Below, piece by piece: positions 19,628 through 29,604 of a stretch of DNA of 64,000 nt. The position numbers were made by a program, and so were the translations under genes. Source of the stretch: Tubiluchus corallicola (taxonomy: Eukaryota; Priapulida; Priapulimorpha; Priapulimorphida; Tubiluchidae); assembly GCA_030141605.1 (NCBI GenBank), contig JAQGDQ010000440.1:1-64000 (forward strand). The letters run 5' to 3'. The notes beneath the pieces are model-generated. The model made no database searches. It saw only the letters and a program-made list of their open reading frames with translations, and was not told the origin of the DNA. Position 1 is the stretch's first letter, and the number at the start of each line of letters is the position of its first letter.

Positions 19628-20506
19628 ATGGTTAAAAGAAAACCTAAAAAGGCAAAAAAAAGGCTGCTTGGATCTTACTTTACAACAACATTAAGCATAT
19701 CAATGGTCTTATTTCTGGTAGGACTAATGGGAATACTGCTTATGAATGCAAAGCGCCTGTCCGACTATGTAATGGAAAATGTTGGAGTAACTCTTGTCCT
19801 GGAAAGTGGCTCCCGTGAAGTAGATATTATAAAATTACAAAAAAATCTTGATGCCACTGAATATATAAAGTCAACAAAATTTGTCGACAAAAAAAGCGCT
19901 GCGGAAAAACTAAAAAATGAACTGGGAGAGGACTTTGTCGACTTCCTGGGATATAACCCATTACTGGAATCTATTGAGGTAAAAGTATTTGCAAAATATG
20001 CAAACCCCGATAGCCTGAATGTGCTCGAAAGTAGATACCTCATGCTTCCGGAAGTAAGAGAAGTACATTATCATCATAACCTGGTAAAACAGCTAAACAA
20101 AAATGTGAATAAAATCAGCTTTATACTACTGGTATTAAGCGGGCTAATGCTAACTATCTTCATAGCCCTGATAAACAACGCAATAAGGCTATCCATTTAC
20201 TCAAACCGTTTTCTTATAAATACAATGCAACTTGTTGGCGCCACCCGCTCGTTTATACGGCGGCCTCTTATATTAAAAGGTGTGCTACATGGAGTATACG
20301 GGTCAATTATTGCGTGGCTTATGATACTTGGGCTTATATTTTCATACCAATCAGAACTAAAAGTTCTGATTGACTTTCAAAACCAGTGGCAACTGGCCAT
20401 ATTGGGGGGAATTGTATTTGCTGTCGGCATAATAATCTCCGGTATCTCAACGTATTTTGCTGTGAATAAATTTCTAAAAATGAAGTTCGACGAACTCTTT
20501 TATTAA
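19628..20506 (+). CDS. ftsX: Cell-division permease-like protein FtsX
   Basis: Partner of the ATPase FtsE in the inner membrane, relaying ATP hydrolysis to cell-wall hydrolases. The 292 residues have the FtsX layout: a basic cytoplasmic tail, TM1 (about 18-40), an extracytoplasmic domain (45-165) and three more TM segments (about 165-290) with the conserved MQLVGATRSFIRRPL loop. The stop codon TAA is part of a 7-bp target duplication made by the IS inserted right behind it, so the protein end is preserved. FtsE is not nearby. Confidence 0.92.
   Translation: MVKRKPKKAKKRLLGSYFTTTLSISMVLFLVGLMGILLMNAKRLSDYVMENVGVTLVLESGSREVDIIKLQKNLDATEYIKSTKFVDKKSAAEKLKNELGEDFVDFLGYNPLLESIEVKVFAKYANPDSLNVLESRYLMLPEVREVHYHHNLVKQLNKNVNKISFILLVLSGLMLTIFIALINNAIRLSIYSNRFLINTMQLVGATRSFIRRPLILKGVLHGVYGSIIAWLMILGLIFSYQSELKVLIDFQNQWQLAILGGIVFAVGIIISGISTYFAVNKFLKMKFDELFY
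20500..20506. repeat. Target-site duplication, left copy
   Basis: TTATTAA immediately outside the left end of the IS, repeated at 21864-21870. It includes the stop codon of ftsX. Confidence 0.8.
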
Positions 20507-21863
20507 CAATAGTTCGTTAAACATTTACATAAATATCTGACAATCAATAAAATAAATGTTGAAAAAATTAGGATAATCCCCCTGATAATCAGTATCTTAA
20601 AGTTGTTTTTGACCGACAATTTTAGACATGATTATCAAGGAAATATCAAGATATAAAGATCAGGTAAAAATGATTTTAAACCAAATGGAAGGAATAAATA
20701 AGTGGCAATTCGATTTTATGCTAGACATCTTCGGACTATTTCTTAGTATCAAAGGAAAGATGAACTTTCTTCAATTTGGTAGATATGGAAATCACTGTGA
20801 GCAACGTTATAGATATCAATTTGAAAAAGGGTTTGATTTTATGACTTTTAACAAAGAGTCGGTAATCCATTACGCAAGCAACCATCAAGCCATAGCCTTT
20901 GATCCAAGCTATATAAGCAAGTCAGGAAAGCATACATCTGGGGCTGGTTACTTTTGGTCAGGATGTGCCGGCAAAACAAAATGGGGCTTAGAGATTGCAG
21001 GAATAGCAGCCGTTGATATTGATAATCATACAGCTTTTCATTTAGAAGCTATTCAAACCCCTAATAATCTTGAAGCAGAAAGTCTGGTTGATCATTACGC
21101 AAATGTTTTGATTCAACGCAAGGACAATCTGTTATGTGTATCAAAATACGTTTTGGCAGATGCCTATTTTTCAAAGAATAAGTTTGTAACCAAGCTTTGC
21201 GAAAATGGATTTGAAGTGATTAGTCGCCTGAGAGATGATGCTAACTTACAATACAAATTTTATGGTCAGCAAAAAGCTGGTAGAGGAAGACCTAGAAAAT
21301 ATGAAGGAAAGATTGACTTTGATAATTTAAAATCAAAATATTTTGAATGCTTTGAGCAAAACGAAAAATGCAAAATATACGGAGCAACAGTTTATGCAAA
21401 ATCATTAAAACGAGATGTTAATCTTGTTGTTGTTTTTACAAAAGGAACATCCCGAAAGTGGTCTCACAAGTTATACTTCTCTACTGATTTGCAAATGAAA
21501 GCCGAGACGATTCTTGAATATTATCAAGCCAGATTCCAGATTGAGTTCATTTACAGAGATGCAAAACAATATACCGGATTGAAAGACTGTCAGGCAAGAA
21601 GTGAAAATAAATTACATTTTCATTTTAATGCGTCTCTTACTGCAGTCAATTTGGCCAAGATTAACCACTGGTTAGCTATACCAAAAATCAATAGAAATGC
21701 TTTTTCTATGGCCGATATAAAAACAATGTATCACAATGAATTACTGCTAAATAGATTTTTTAGCGTGTTCGCGGTGAGACCAAACTTAACCAAAAATAAA
21801 TCCAAAATCAGAGAATTAATAACTTACGGCACTATCGCTGCATGATTATTTAACGAACTATTG
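20507..21863 (+). mobile_element. Complete IS4-like insertion sequence, 1357 bp
   Basis: Bounded by perfect inverted repeats (left caatagttcgttaaa, right tttaacgaactattg; the palindromic match extends three bases into the flanks) and 7-bp direct repeats TTATTAA. It carries one intact transposase in the direction of the host operon. Perfect ends, perfect target duplication and an intact gene indicate recent transposition. Confidence 0.9.
20628..21845 (+). CDS. IS4-family-like DDE transposase
   Basis: 405 residues. Acidic catalytic residues appear in AFDPSYISKSGK and LADAYFSKN, and the C-terminal signature YQARFQIEFIYRDAK shows exact Y-(2)-R-(3)-E-(6)-K spacing, the YREK box of IS4-type transposases. 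Glu of the box would be the third catalytic acid. A charged insertion KAGRGRPRKY sits mid-protein. There is no frameshift or stop. Confidence 0.92.
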   Translation: MIIKEISRYKDQVKMILNQMEGINKWQFDFMLDIFGLFLSIKGKMNFLQFGRYGNHCEQRYRYQFEKGFDFMTFNKESVIHYASNHQAIAFDPSYISKSGKHTSGAGYFWSGCAGKTKWGLEIAGIAAVDIDNHTAFHLEAIQTPNNLEAESLVDHYANVLIQRKDNLLCVSKYVLADAYFSKNKFVTKLCENGFEVISRLRDDANLQYKFYGQQKAGRGRPRKYEGKIDFDNLKSKYFECFEQNEKCKIYGATVYAKSLKRDVNLVVVFTKGTSRKWSHKLYFSTDLQMKAETILEYYQARFQIEFIYRDAKQYTGLKDCQARSENKLHFHFNASLTAVNLAKINHWLAIPKINRNAFSMADIKTMYHNELLLNRFFSVFAVRPNLTKNKSKIRELITYGTIAA

Positions 21864-21870
21864 TTATTAA
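21864..21870. repeat. Target-site duplication, right copy
   Basis: TTATTAA directly after the right inverted repeat, matching 20500-20506. Confidence 0.8.
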
Positions 21871-21887
21871 TATACATTATTAAAAAA

Positions 21888-22139
21888 ATGACTACAAAAA
21901 ATAAACAACAAGAAGATGCAGGCTTTGCCATTGGAAAACAAAATTATAGACTTATAATACTAGGGTTCCTCTTTATAGTCATTGGACTGTCACTAATGGT
22001 TGGAGGCAGGAGTGAAGATCCTAATGTATTTAACTCTGAAATATATAACTTTAGACGTATCACGGTTGCCCCTATGGTGGTTCTTTTCGGATTCCTATTC
22101 GAAATCTACGCCATTATGAAAAAACCAACCCGTAAGTAA
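21888..22139 (+). CDS. DUF3098 small membrane protein
   Basis: About 83 residues from MTTKNKQ; an earlier in-frame TTG would begin inside the IS end and is unlikely. It has two hydrophobic segments, LIILGFLFIVIGLSLMVGG and APMVVLFGFLFEIYAI, separated by an acidic loop with a FRRITVAP motif. The family occurs almost only in Bacteroidota between ftsX and uppP, as here, suggesting an envelope role. Function unknown. Confidence 0.8.
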   Translation: MTTKNKQQEDAGFAIGKQNYRLIILGFLFIVIGLSLMVGGRSEDPNVFNSEIYNFRRITVAPMVVLFGFLFEIYAIMKKPTRK

Positions 22140-22150
22140 AGTTAAGGTGT

Positions 22151-22936
22151 ATGGAAATTATTCACGCGATTTTGCTTGGGTTGATTCAGGGTGCAACAGA
22201 ATTTCTACCAATTAGCTCAAGCGGACATCTCGAACTAGGGCATGCTATCTGGAATATAGAAGGGGATAGCAACCTGTTATTTACCACAGTAGTACATGGA
22301 GCTACCGCGTTAAGCACAATTATTGTATTTAGAAAAGATATTTCTGCTCTCATAAAAGGATGCCTCAACTTTAAATGGAACGAAGAGTCCCGATATATTA
22401 TTAAAATAATTATCTCTATAATTCCAATAGGAATTGCAGGACTACTCCTTAAAAATAAAATCGAATCAATCTTTTCCGGAAATCTCGTCCTTGTAGGAAG
22501 CATGCTGTTAATTACGGCGCTTCTTTTAGCCTTTACATTTTTCGCTAAAGCAAAAGAAAAAGAGGTATCACTTCCCAACTCGTTCCTGATAGGGGTTGTA
22601 CAGGCATTTGCAATCCTACCGGGAATATCGAGGTCCGGCTCAACCATTGCTGCCGCAATGCTCCTGGGAGTAAACAGAGAAAAAGCAGCCAGGTTCTCAT
22701 TCCTTATGGTCCTTATACCTATTATCGGAATTAACCTTATCAACATTATAGATGGAGACATAGCAGTAAGCTCAAATATCGGGGTAGCGCCATTACTGGC
22801 AGGGTTTATCTCTGCATTTCTTTCAGGATTCGTAGCATGCAGGTGGATGATTCACCTTGTAAAAAAAGGAAAACTAATCTATTTTGCTGCATACTGTGCT
22901 ATTATTGGTATTATCACTATCTTTGTATCCCTGTAA
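22151..22936 (+). CDS. uppP: Undecaprenyl-diphosphatase (BacA/UppP)
   Basis: Recycles the lipid carrier undecaprenyl pyrophosphate in the inner membrane for peptidoglycan synthesis. The 261-residue, multi-pass protein has both signature motifs: QGATEFLPISSSGHLEL near the N-terminus and PGISRSGSTIAAAMLLG in the second half. It starts 11 bases after the DUF3098 gene. Confidence 0.95.
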   Translation: MEIIHAILLGLIQGATEFLPISSSGHLELGHAIWNIEGDSNLLFTTVVHGATALSTIIVFRKDISALIKGCLNFKWNEESRYIIKIIISIIPIGIAGLLLKNKIESIFSGNLVLVGSMLLITALLLAFTFFAKAKEKEVSLPNSFLIGVVQAFAILPGISRSGSTIAAAMLLGVNREKAARFSFLMVLIPIIGINLINIIDGDIAVSSNIGVAPLLAGFISAFLSGFVACRWMIHLVKKGKLIYFAAYCAIIGIITIFVSL

Positions 22937-23007
22937 ATTGCAGCGCTACACATGCGCGGCATATACGCTTTGAGATAGTTATAGCAAATAACGATTGATT
23001 GCAACTT

Positions 23008-23118
23008 TGAGGTCTTTGCAAGATTGAAGGAAAATTTGATGAAAAATCACAATTTACTGATGTAAATTAGGACTTTGAAGAGAATATTAATAAAAAATGA
23101 GTTTTGCAAAAGATTCAC
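23008..23118 (+). repeat. Dispersed repeat A, copy 5, overlapping the truB start
   Basis: Contains ggtctttgcaagattgaagg, aaaatttgatgaaaaatcac, ttactgatgtaaattagg and atattaataaaaaatgag, ending gttttgcaaaagattc. The truB start codon lies in its last 15 bases. Confidence 0.8.
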
Positions 23119-23820
23119 TTTGATTTTCAAGCGGGTGAGATTATCGCCTTCAATAAACCTTTAGGATGGACATCATTCGACCTGGTTCAAAAAATCAGGA
23201 ACCATCTTTGCCGACAACTGGAGATCAAGAAATTGAAAGTAGGGCATGCGGGTACTCTTGACCCAATGGCATCCGGTGTAATGGTATTGTGTACGGGAAA
23301 AGCGACAAAAAAGATCGAAGGCTTACAGGAAAAAACTAAAGAGTATATTGCAACATTAAAACTTGGGGCTACAACCCCATCATACGACCTGGAAACAGAG
23401 GAAGATAAGCAGTTTGAAACTGATCATATTAATAAAGAGCTGGTAGAAACCACCTTAAGAAAGTTCGTAGGGAAAATAGAACAGGTGCCACCAATATACT
23501 CTGCGGTAAAAATTGGAGGAAAAAAGGCATATGAATACGCCAGAAAAGGTGAAAAAGTTCAGCTTAAAGCCAAAGTGCTCACTATTGACAAAATAGAAAT
23601 AATGTTTTTTTCAAAAACAAACCTTAAACTAAAAATAAAATGTAGTAAAGGCACATACATACGAGCTCTCGCCCGTGATATAGGTAAAGCCATGAAAAGT
23701 GGTGCTTACCTGGAAGGGCTACAAAGGACAAAAGTTGGGAAATACTCCATGTCAAACGTATTTGAAGTTGATGAGTTTATACAGCTTACCAGCCAGAAAG
23801 CTGTACTCACACAGAATTAA
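23104..23820 (+). CDS. truB: tRNA pseudouridine(55) synthase
   Basis: Makes pseudouridine 55 in the T-loop of tRNAs. Motifs are FNKPLGWTSFDLV, GHAGTLDPMASGVM with the catalytic aspartate D53, and SCSKGTYIRAL-like CSKGTYIRALARDIG. The 238-residue length is normal. No ATG is available; the only start codon upstream of the conserved FDFQAGEIIAFNKPL segment is TTG at 23104, because an in-frame stop lies at 23098. The start lies inside a repeat A copy, so the repeat supplies the start codon and leader. Confidence 0.93.
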   Translation: MQKIHFDFQAGEIIAFNKPLGWTSFDLVQKIRNHLCRQLEIKKLKVGHAGTLDPMASGVMVLCTGKATKKIEGLQEKTKEYIATLKLGATTPSYDLETEEDKQFETDHINKELVETTLRKFVGKIEQVPPIYSAVKIGGKKAYEYARKGEKVQLKAKVLTIDKIEIMFFSKTNLKLKIKCSKGTYIRALARDIGKAMKSGAYLEGLQRTKVGKYSMSNVFEVDEFIQLTSQKAVLTQN

Positions 23821-23854
23821 ATAAGACTTATTATTGTTATAATAACTGTATTTT

Positions 23855-24904
23855 ATGAAGTTATCCAAATTTAGATATAACCTACCGGATGAGTTGATCG
23901 CTTTACATCCCACCCTTAATAGGGATGAATCAAGAATGATGATACTGCATCGTAACACAGGAAAGATCGAACACAAAGAATTTAAAGAAATCATAAACTA
24001 TTTCGACAACGAAGATGTAATGGTCTTCAATAATACCAAAGTCTTTCCCGCTCGCCTGCGTGGCAAAAAAGAGAAAACAAGAGCGCATATTGAAGTATTT
24101 CTTTTAAGAGAGCTGAACCGTGAACAACGCTTGTGGGATGTACTGGTTGACCCTGCACGAAAGATACGAATTGGGAATAAACTATACTTTGGAGAAAATG
24201 ACATGCTTGTTGCCGAAGTAATAGACAACACTACATCACGCGGTAGAACTTTGCGATTTCTATACGATGGCACCTACAATGACTTTAAAAAAACCCTGTA
24301 TAGCCTGGGAGAAACTCCCCTGCCAAAATCAATACAGCGCCCCGTAGAAAAATCAGACACAGAACGTTACCAGACCATATTTGCGGAGCATGAGGGAGCA
24401 GTAGCTGCACCTACTGCAGGACTGCACTTTAGCCGTGAACTTATGAAAAGGCTTGAAATAAAAGGGGTAGGATTTGCAAACATAACCCTTCACGTAGGCT
24501 TAGGAAACTTCCGCAGTGTTGATGTGGAAGACCTTACAAAGCATAAAATGGACTCCGAACAGATATGGATACCCAATGATGTCGCAAACATGGTAAACAA
24601 ATCAAAAAAAGCAAAACGTCATATCTGTGCAGTTGGAACAACAGTAATGCGTACTCTGGAAAGCTCGGTGTCAACCACAGGCCTTTTGAAATCATTTGAA
24701 GGGTGGACAAATAAATTTATATTTCCTCCCTACGAATTTAACGTGGCCAACTCTATGGTATCCAATTTTCACCTACCCTTATCTACACTAATGATGATGG
24801 TAGCTGCATTTGCCGGCTATGAGCAATTGATAAACGCCTATCAAGTAGCTATAAAAGAAAAATACAGGTTCGGCACCTATGGAGACGCCATGCTGGTTAT
24901 TTAA
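23855..24904 (+). CDS. queA: S-adenosylmethionine:tRNA ribosyltransferase-isomerase
   Basis: Transfers the ribosyl part of SAM to preQ1 in tRNA, the penultimate step of queuosine synthesis. The 349 residues carry [14 protein letters not shown] at the start, [23 protein letters not shown] and [11 protein letters not shown]. It follows truB by 34 bases, as in many Bacteroidota. Confidence 0.96.
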   Translation: MKLSKFRYNLPDELIALHPTLNRDESRMMILHRNTGKIEHKEFKEIINYFDNEDVMVFNNTKVFPARLRGKKEKTRAHIEVFLLRELNREQRLWDVLVDPARKIRIGNKLYFGENDMLVAEVIDNTTSRGRTLRFLYDGTYNDFKKTLYSLGETPLPKSIQRPVEKSDTERYQTIFAEHEGAVAAPTAGLHFSRELMKRLEIKGVGFANITLHVGLGNFRSVDVEDLTKHKMDSEQIWIPNDVANMVNKSKKAKRHICAVGTTVMRTLESSVSTTGLLKSFEGWTNKFIFPPYEFNVANSMVSNFHLPLSTLMMMVAAFAGYEQLINAYQVAIKEKYRFGTYGDAMLVI

Positions 24905-24934
24905 CCTAACAAAGCCTTTGTAAGAATAGATAGT

Positions 24935-25447
24935 CGCTCCTTAAATTAAACTCAAATTATTCAAGATCAGCAATGTATAGCTGAAAGCTTGTTGGACTAT
25001 AGTGTCCTAAATTGCAAGGATTATTATAGCTTTCATGTAAGACCTTGCAGGTTATGATAGGAAAATCGTCAAGTCAAAACCGGATGAACCTTACAAGCTC
25101 TGCGAAACAGAGAAAACTGCCCTTAAATAAATGGTTTTGATAGAAAAACAGCGAAAGGTGGAGCGAAAAAATCTTCTCACTGATTGAGCCTTTTACCAAA
25201 AGGCGGGGTCTGAGAAAATAGTGAAGCCAGCAGCATAGGCTTTCATCAAAATCCTTTACACGGATTGACTTTTGCCTATTTTGTATCAAGAATGCACTAC
25301 TTCAAAAACAACTGTATAATCGTCAATACGAGCTGTACGCTTTTTTTTAAAAGACTCCGGAGGACTCTATTGTATGTCAGATAAAAATATACAAATAGTA
25401 AATTTTGATCTCAACAAAAATTAATTCTTAAGGGACGACCAGGTGCT
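24935..25447 (-). repeat. Dispersed repeat B, copy 1
   Basis: Ordered blocks shared with 34380-34620 and 52070-52400 include gactatagtgtcctaaatt, ttttaccaaaaggcggggtc, gaaaatagtgaagccagcag, ttttgtatcaagaa and, only shared with 52 kb, tacaaatagtaaattttgat. On the minus strand a frame of about 70 codons (25289-25074) resembles one in the 52 kb copy (CCWLHYFLRPRLLVKG against RCWFRYFLNTHLLIKG). It may be chance coding of a conserved repeat. With repeat A copy 6 it fills the gap from queA to trxA. Confidence 0.65.
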
Positions 25448-25530
25448 TAGATTTTCAGATTGATAAAAATCGATGGAAAACCAATAGTTTACGGGTAGTA
25501 AATAAGAACTTTGAAAAAATAAAAGAGGTG
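25448..25530 (+). repeat. Dispersed repeat A, copy 6
   Basis: Contains ttagattttcagattgataa, atcgatggaaaacc and gtaaataagaactttg. Its right end merges with the trxA terminator hairpin. Confidence 0.6.
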
Positions 25531-25551
25531 TAAAAACCTTACGCCTCTTTT
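25512..25551 (-). terminator. trxA terminator
   Basis: On the minus strand aaaagaggcgtaa pairs with ttacacctctttt (one mismatch), followed by an attttttc tract. It ends 22 bases past the trxA stop. Confidence 0.7.
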
Positions 25552-25573
25552 AAAGCTATGAAAACATTAACAC

Positions 25574-25891
25574 CTACAAAAGTGCATCAAGCTTAGATGC
25601 AAGTGCAGTTTTATGCGCTGCCCCAACCTGCTTGTCTACAACCTCTCCATTCTTGAAGAAAAGAATAGTAGGAATATTACGTATACCAAACTTCGCAGCA
25701 GTTTCCGGGCTATTGTCAACATTCATTTTTGTAATAACAGCCCTCCCCTCATAATCACCTGACATTTCCTCAACTATAGGCGTAATCATGCGACACGGGC
25801 CACACCACTCCGCCCAAAAATCAACAAGCACAGGTTTGTCTGACTGGAGAACTATCTCTTCAAAGCTAGCATCAGTTACATCAATTGCCAT
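25574..25891 (-). CDS. trxA: Thioredoxin
   Basis: A cytoplasmic disulfide reductant of 105 residues. Active site WCGPC (C30, C33) sits after VLVDFWAEW. The cis-proline segment RNIPTILFFKNGE and the C-terminal helix are present. It has its own promoter and terminator, so it is monocistronic. Confidence 0.97.
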   Translation of the reverse strand: MAIDVTDASFEEIVLQSDKPVLVDFWAEWCGPCRMITPIVEEMSGDYEGRAVITKMNVDNSPETAAKFGIRNIPTILFFKNGEVVDKQVGAAHKTALASKLDALL

Positions 25892-25942
25892 AACAATAAT
25901 TGTTAATAAGTATTATAATATAAAATTAATCTATTCACAGTT

Positions 25943-25974
25943 CAAATTTACAAATTAATTAATTGTAAAAACAA
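25943..25974 (-). promoter_or_regulatory. trxA promoter, Bacteroidota type
   Basis: On the minus strand TTG, 21 bases, then TAAATTTG (25950-25943), giving a start near 25936 and a 45-base leader. The -33 part lies inside the end of dnaE. Confidence 0.5.
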
Positions 25975-28900
25975 TATCCTCTCTTTTTTGCAGATAGTCC
26001 AAAACCTCATCTGAAAGTATTATTCTTTTCATCCTTGAAAACTTTCTCACTACACACCTCTCCTTTTCATCCCTGATAGCAAACTGAATGGCTGTTTCCC
26101 CCCCGTTCTTATCAGCCAATACGCCAAACTCATTAACAAACTCAGGGGTAACACTCTCTGACGGCACCTCAATAACCACCCTGTCAATCTGCTCCCGCTT
26201 CTCCGACAGCAGATCAATATCCTTAATCCTAAAATCCCAAGTATCACGGCCTCTATTCTGCAACACTCTCCCCGTTACAATTAAAAGCAGGCCGGACTTG
26301 CAAAACTTCCCAAAATCGATATACTGCCTGCCAAAAAGAAACATCTTGTATGACCCGGTATAATCAATCATTGTCATAACAGAAAAAGGATTACCGTTTT
26401 TGGACACCGACTCGTGAGCACTCTCCACCATCCCCGCAAAGATGATGTCTCTATTTTGAAAACTGCCTATATCCTCACTAAGCTTAAACAATGTAACCCC
26501 TGTAGTACAAAAACGCTCCATATCAAACTTATAGGGATCAAGTGGATGTGCTGACAAATAAACACCAACCACAGCTTTCTCATTCTCAAGCAACTTCAGC
26601 TTAGGGTACTCCGGCACATCGGGGATAGAGGGCTTCTTAATCTCAAGCCCCTCACTATCACCAAAAAGAGACTCCATCTCACTATTGCTATCCTCTCGAA
26701 CAAGATTCCCATACCTCAACAGTGTCTCGGCAAAGGACTTCTCACTGCTGTTCTCAGCAAAAAAATGTGAACGGTGAAGACCTTCAAACCCATCAAACGC
26801 CCCGGCCATGGCCAACGACTCTATACTCTTTTTATTTACCGCCTGAAGATTTACCCTCTCCACAAAATCAAATATATCCTTATACTCTCCACCCTCATCA
26901 CGGCTACTGATAATATTCTCAACAGCACTGCCCCCAACACCTTTAATAGCAGCCAACCCAAAACGCAATGCACCATCTTTATTAACAAAAAACTTTGCTC
27001 TGGACTCATTGACATCCGGAACCAGCACAGGCAACCCTACATGGTTACACTCATCCATCAACATTGATATCTTCTCAATACTCCCCAGGTTCCGGCTCAA
27101 CACAGCAGACATAAACTCCGCCGGATAGTGGGCTTTAAGATATCCTGTCTGATAAGCAATACGTGCATAGCAAACAGAATGGGACTTATTAAATGCATAA
27201 GAAGCAAACGCCTCCCAATCAGTCCATATCTTACTTATCAACTCATCCGGCCTCTTATTCACACTACCACACCCATCAATAAACTCTTTGTTCCTTAAGC
27301 ACCCCTCCCTAAACTTGACCTTCAGCTTTTCCATCAAATCGCCCTTCTTCTTCCCCATCGCTTTACGAAGCTCATCCGACTCACCTTTAGTAAGAAGCCC
27401 AAGATTCCTGGCTTGCAACATCACCTGCTCCTGAAACACGGTTATACCATAAGTCTCTTTCAAAAAAAGCTCCATCATGGGATGGTCATACACAATCTTC
27501 TCATCCCCATGTTTGCGAGCTATAAAATTGGGAATATACTCCATTGGGCCAGGCCTGTAAAGCGCATTCATCGCCACAAGATCCTCAAAACAGTTAGGAC
27601 GCAACTGCTTAAGCCATTTTTTCATCCCGGGAGACTCAAACTGAAATATAGCAGTTGTATCTCCGCTTGAAAACATCGAGAAAGTCAGATCATCACTATC
27701 CGGTATCTTGTCAATATCAATATCAATACCCTTCGACAATTTCACATTCTCAATGCACTCCTTTATAATAGACAAGGTCTTTAGCCCCAGAAGATCCATT
27801 TTGAGCAGCCCGATATCCTCTACAACTCCCCCGTCATACTGAGTTGTCAAAATACTCTCCCCTTTGGTAGGCATTACAGGCAGATGCTCCGACAGCGGAT
27901 TCCTACCTATAAGGATTCCGCACGCATGTATCCCCGTATGCCTGACAGAACCCTCCAACGCCTCAGCCAGCTTTATTGTTTTGGATACCAGGGGATCATC
28001 AGACTGCCTCTCAGATTTGAACCCCGGATTCTCTGCATAAGCCTTTTTAAGGGTCATTTTGGGAGCATCAGGAATCATCTTAGCTAGCCTGTCTGCCTCC
28101 GAGAGCGGGAGCCTAAGCACCCTGGCCACATCCCTTATAGCCATCTTCGCTGCCATAGTACCAAAGGTACATATATGAGCAACCTTGTCAGAGCCGTACT
28201 TGTTGGCAACCCACTCAATCACCTGATCCCGCCCATCATCATCAAAATCAATATCAATATCAGGCATTGATATGCGGTCAGGGTTCAAAAAACGTTCAAA
28301 AAGTAGATTGTATCTGACAGGATCAATATTAGTAATACCAATAGCGTAAGAGACCACTGATCCTGCCGCAGAACCGCGGCCAGGGCCTACAATCACCCCC
28401 ATCCTTCTGGCTGCACAGATAAAATCTTGTACTATAAGAAAATAACCAGGGAACCCCATAGACTTGATCGTTTCTAACTCAAAATCTATACGCTCCCTGC
28501 TGCTCTCTTCAAGCTCTTCCCCATACTTCTCTTTCACCCCTTTATAAACAAGATGCCTCAAATATTCCGACTCAAACTTTACTCTTGCGACTTTCTTAAA
28601 CCCGCCAAGCCTGTCATACGAATCGCCAAACTCCTGCCTGAGACTGTCCTCGTTAAGCCCCACTTCAAACTCCTCAATAGACCCAAACGACTTAGGAATA
28701 TGAAACTCAGGCATAATAGGGCTGGAGTTGAGCTCATAAACCTCCACCTTCTCCGAAATCTCATTTGTGTGATCAAGTGCCTCCGGTATATCTGAAAACA
28801 ACTCCCCCATCTCAGCACACGTCTTTAGCCACTCCTGCCTGGTATAACGCATACGGGACTCATCATCATAGTTTGTACCTGTATTGAGGCAAATAAGTAT

Positions 28901-29584
28901 ATCGTGGGCATCTGCATCCTCTTCATTGACAAAATGAACATCATTGGTAGCTATAACCTTTACACCGTGCTTTGAAGCAAGATCAACTATAACCTTATTT
29001 ACACCAACCTGGCGCTCATAAATATCAGCTCTCATTTGAGGATCATCCGATGGATGGAGCTGAACCTCCAGGTAATAATCATCCTTAAAAACCCTCTTAA
29101 ACCACTCTATAGCCAACTCTGCACCCTCAATATCACCGTTCATTATTTTCCGTGGCACCTCCCCTCCAAGGCAGGCAGATGTGACTATCAGCCCTTCACT
29201 GTATTTCTCCAGCAACACCTTGTCTATACGGGGCCTGTAGTACATCCCCTCCACATTTGCAATTGAAACCAGCTTTAATAAATTATGATACCCACCCTTG
29301 TTCTTTGCCAATAAAATAAGGTGGTCTCCAGAACGGTCTGCCTTGTCATTACGATCTTTTATGCTACGCCTGGCAACATAGGTCTCACAGCCAAGTATCG
29401 GCTTTAGCCCTCCATCAATACAGGACTGGTGAAACTCCTTTATACCAAACATACTACCATGGTCGGTAAGTGCCAACGCCTGCATACCATCACTACTGGC
29501 CTTACTTACAAGATCAGAAATACCCGAAGCTCCGTCAAGTATCGAATACTGGCTGTGCACATGAAGGTGTGTAAAAGAGGGCAT
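25955..29584 (-). CDS. dnaE: DNA polymerase III alpha subunit
   Basis: The replicative polymerase, 1209 residues. It has an N-terminal PHP domain (HLHVHSQYSILDGA, ALTDHGSMFG), the polymerase palm with the catalytic PDIDIDFDD near 441-449 and GRGSAAGS just before it, the KMDLLGLKTL and YRPGPMEYIPNF finger segments, a helix-hairpin-helix region, and an OB-fold near 985-1070. It is the DnaE1 type (no 3'-5' exonuclease domain as in PolC). The gene stands alone. Confidence 0.97.
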   Translation of the reverse strand: MPSFTHLHVHSQYSILDGASGISDLVSKASSDGMQALALTDHGSMFGIKEFHQSCIDGGLKPILGCETYVARRSIKDRNDKADRSGDHLILLAKNKGGYHNLLKLVSIANVEGMYYRPRIDKVLLEKYSEGLIVTSACLGGEVPRKIMNGDIEGAELAIEWFKRVFKDDYYLEVQLHPSDDPQMRADIYERQVGVNKVIVDLASKHGVKVIATNDVHFVNEEDADAHDILICLNTGTNYDDESRMRYTRQEWLKTCAEMGELFSDIPEALDHTNEISEKVEVYELNSSPIMPEFHIPKSFGSIEEFEVGLNEDSLRQEFGDSYDRLGGFKKVARVKFESEYLRHLVYKGVKEKYGEELEESSRERIDFELETIKSMGFPGYFLIVQDFICAARRMGVIVGPGRGSAAGSVVSYAIGITNIDPVRYNLLFERFLNPDRISMPDIDIDFDDDGRDQVIEWVANKYGSDKVAHICTFGTMAAKMAIRDVARVLRLPLSEADRLAKMIPDAPKMTLKKAYAENPGFKSERQSDDPLVSKTIKLAEALEGSVRHTGIHACGILIGRNPLSEHLPVMPTKGESILTTQYDGGVVEDIGLLKMDLLGLKTLSIIKECIENVKLSKGIDIDIDKIPDSDDLTFSMFSSGDTTAIFQFESPGMKKWLKQLRPNCFEDLVAMNALYRPGPMEYIPNFIARKHGDEKIVYDHPMMELFLKETYGITVFQEQVMLQARNLGLLTKGESDELRKAMGKKKGDLMEKLKVKFREGCLRNKEFIDGCGSVNKRPDELISKIWTDWEAFASYAFNKSHSVCYARIAYQTGYLKAHYPAEFMSAVLSRNLGSIEKISMLMDECNHVGLPVLVPDVNESRAKFFVNKDGALRFGLAAIKGVGGSAVENIISSRDEGGEYKDIFDFVERVNLQAVNKKSIESLAMAGAFDGFEGLHRSHFFAENSSEKSFAETLLRYGNLVREDSNSEMESLFGDSEGLEIKKPSIPDVPEYPKLKLLENEKAVVGVYLSAHPLDPYKFDMERFCTTGVTLFKLSEDIGSFQNRDIIFAGMVESAHESVSKNGNPFSVMTMIDYTGSYKMFLFGRQYIDFGKFCKSGLLLIVTGRVLQNRGRDTWDFRIKDIDLLSEKREQIDRVVIEVPSESVTPEFVNEFGVLADKNGGETAIQFAIRDEKERCVVRKFSRMKRIILSDEVLDYLQKREDIVFTIN

Positions 29585-29604
29585 AATGTTGTAATTACCT
29601 TAAA

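Noticed and set aside
25074-25289. Small minus-strand gene in repeat B
   Set aside because: A similar frame exists in the 52 kb copy, but the 34 kb copy breaks it; treated as repeat sequence until coding bias is shown.
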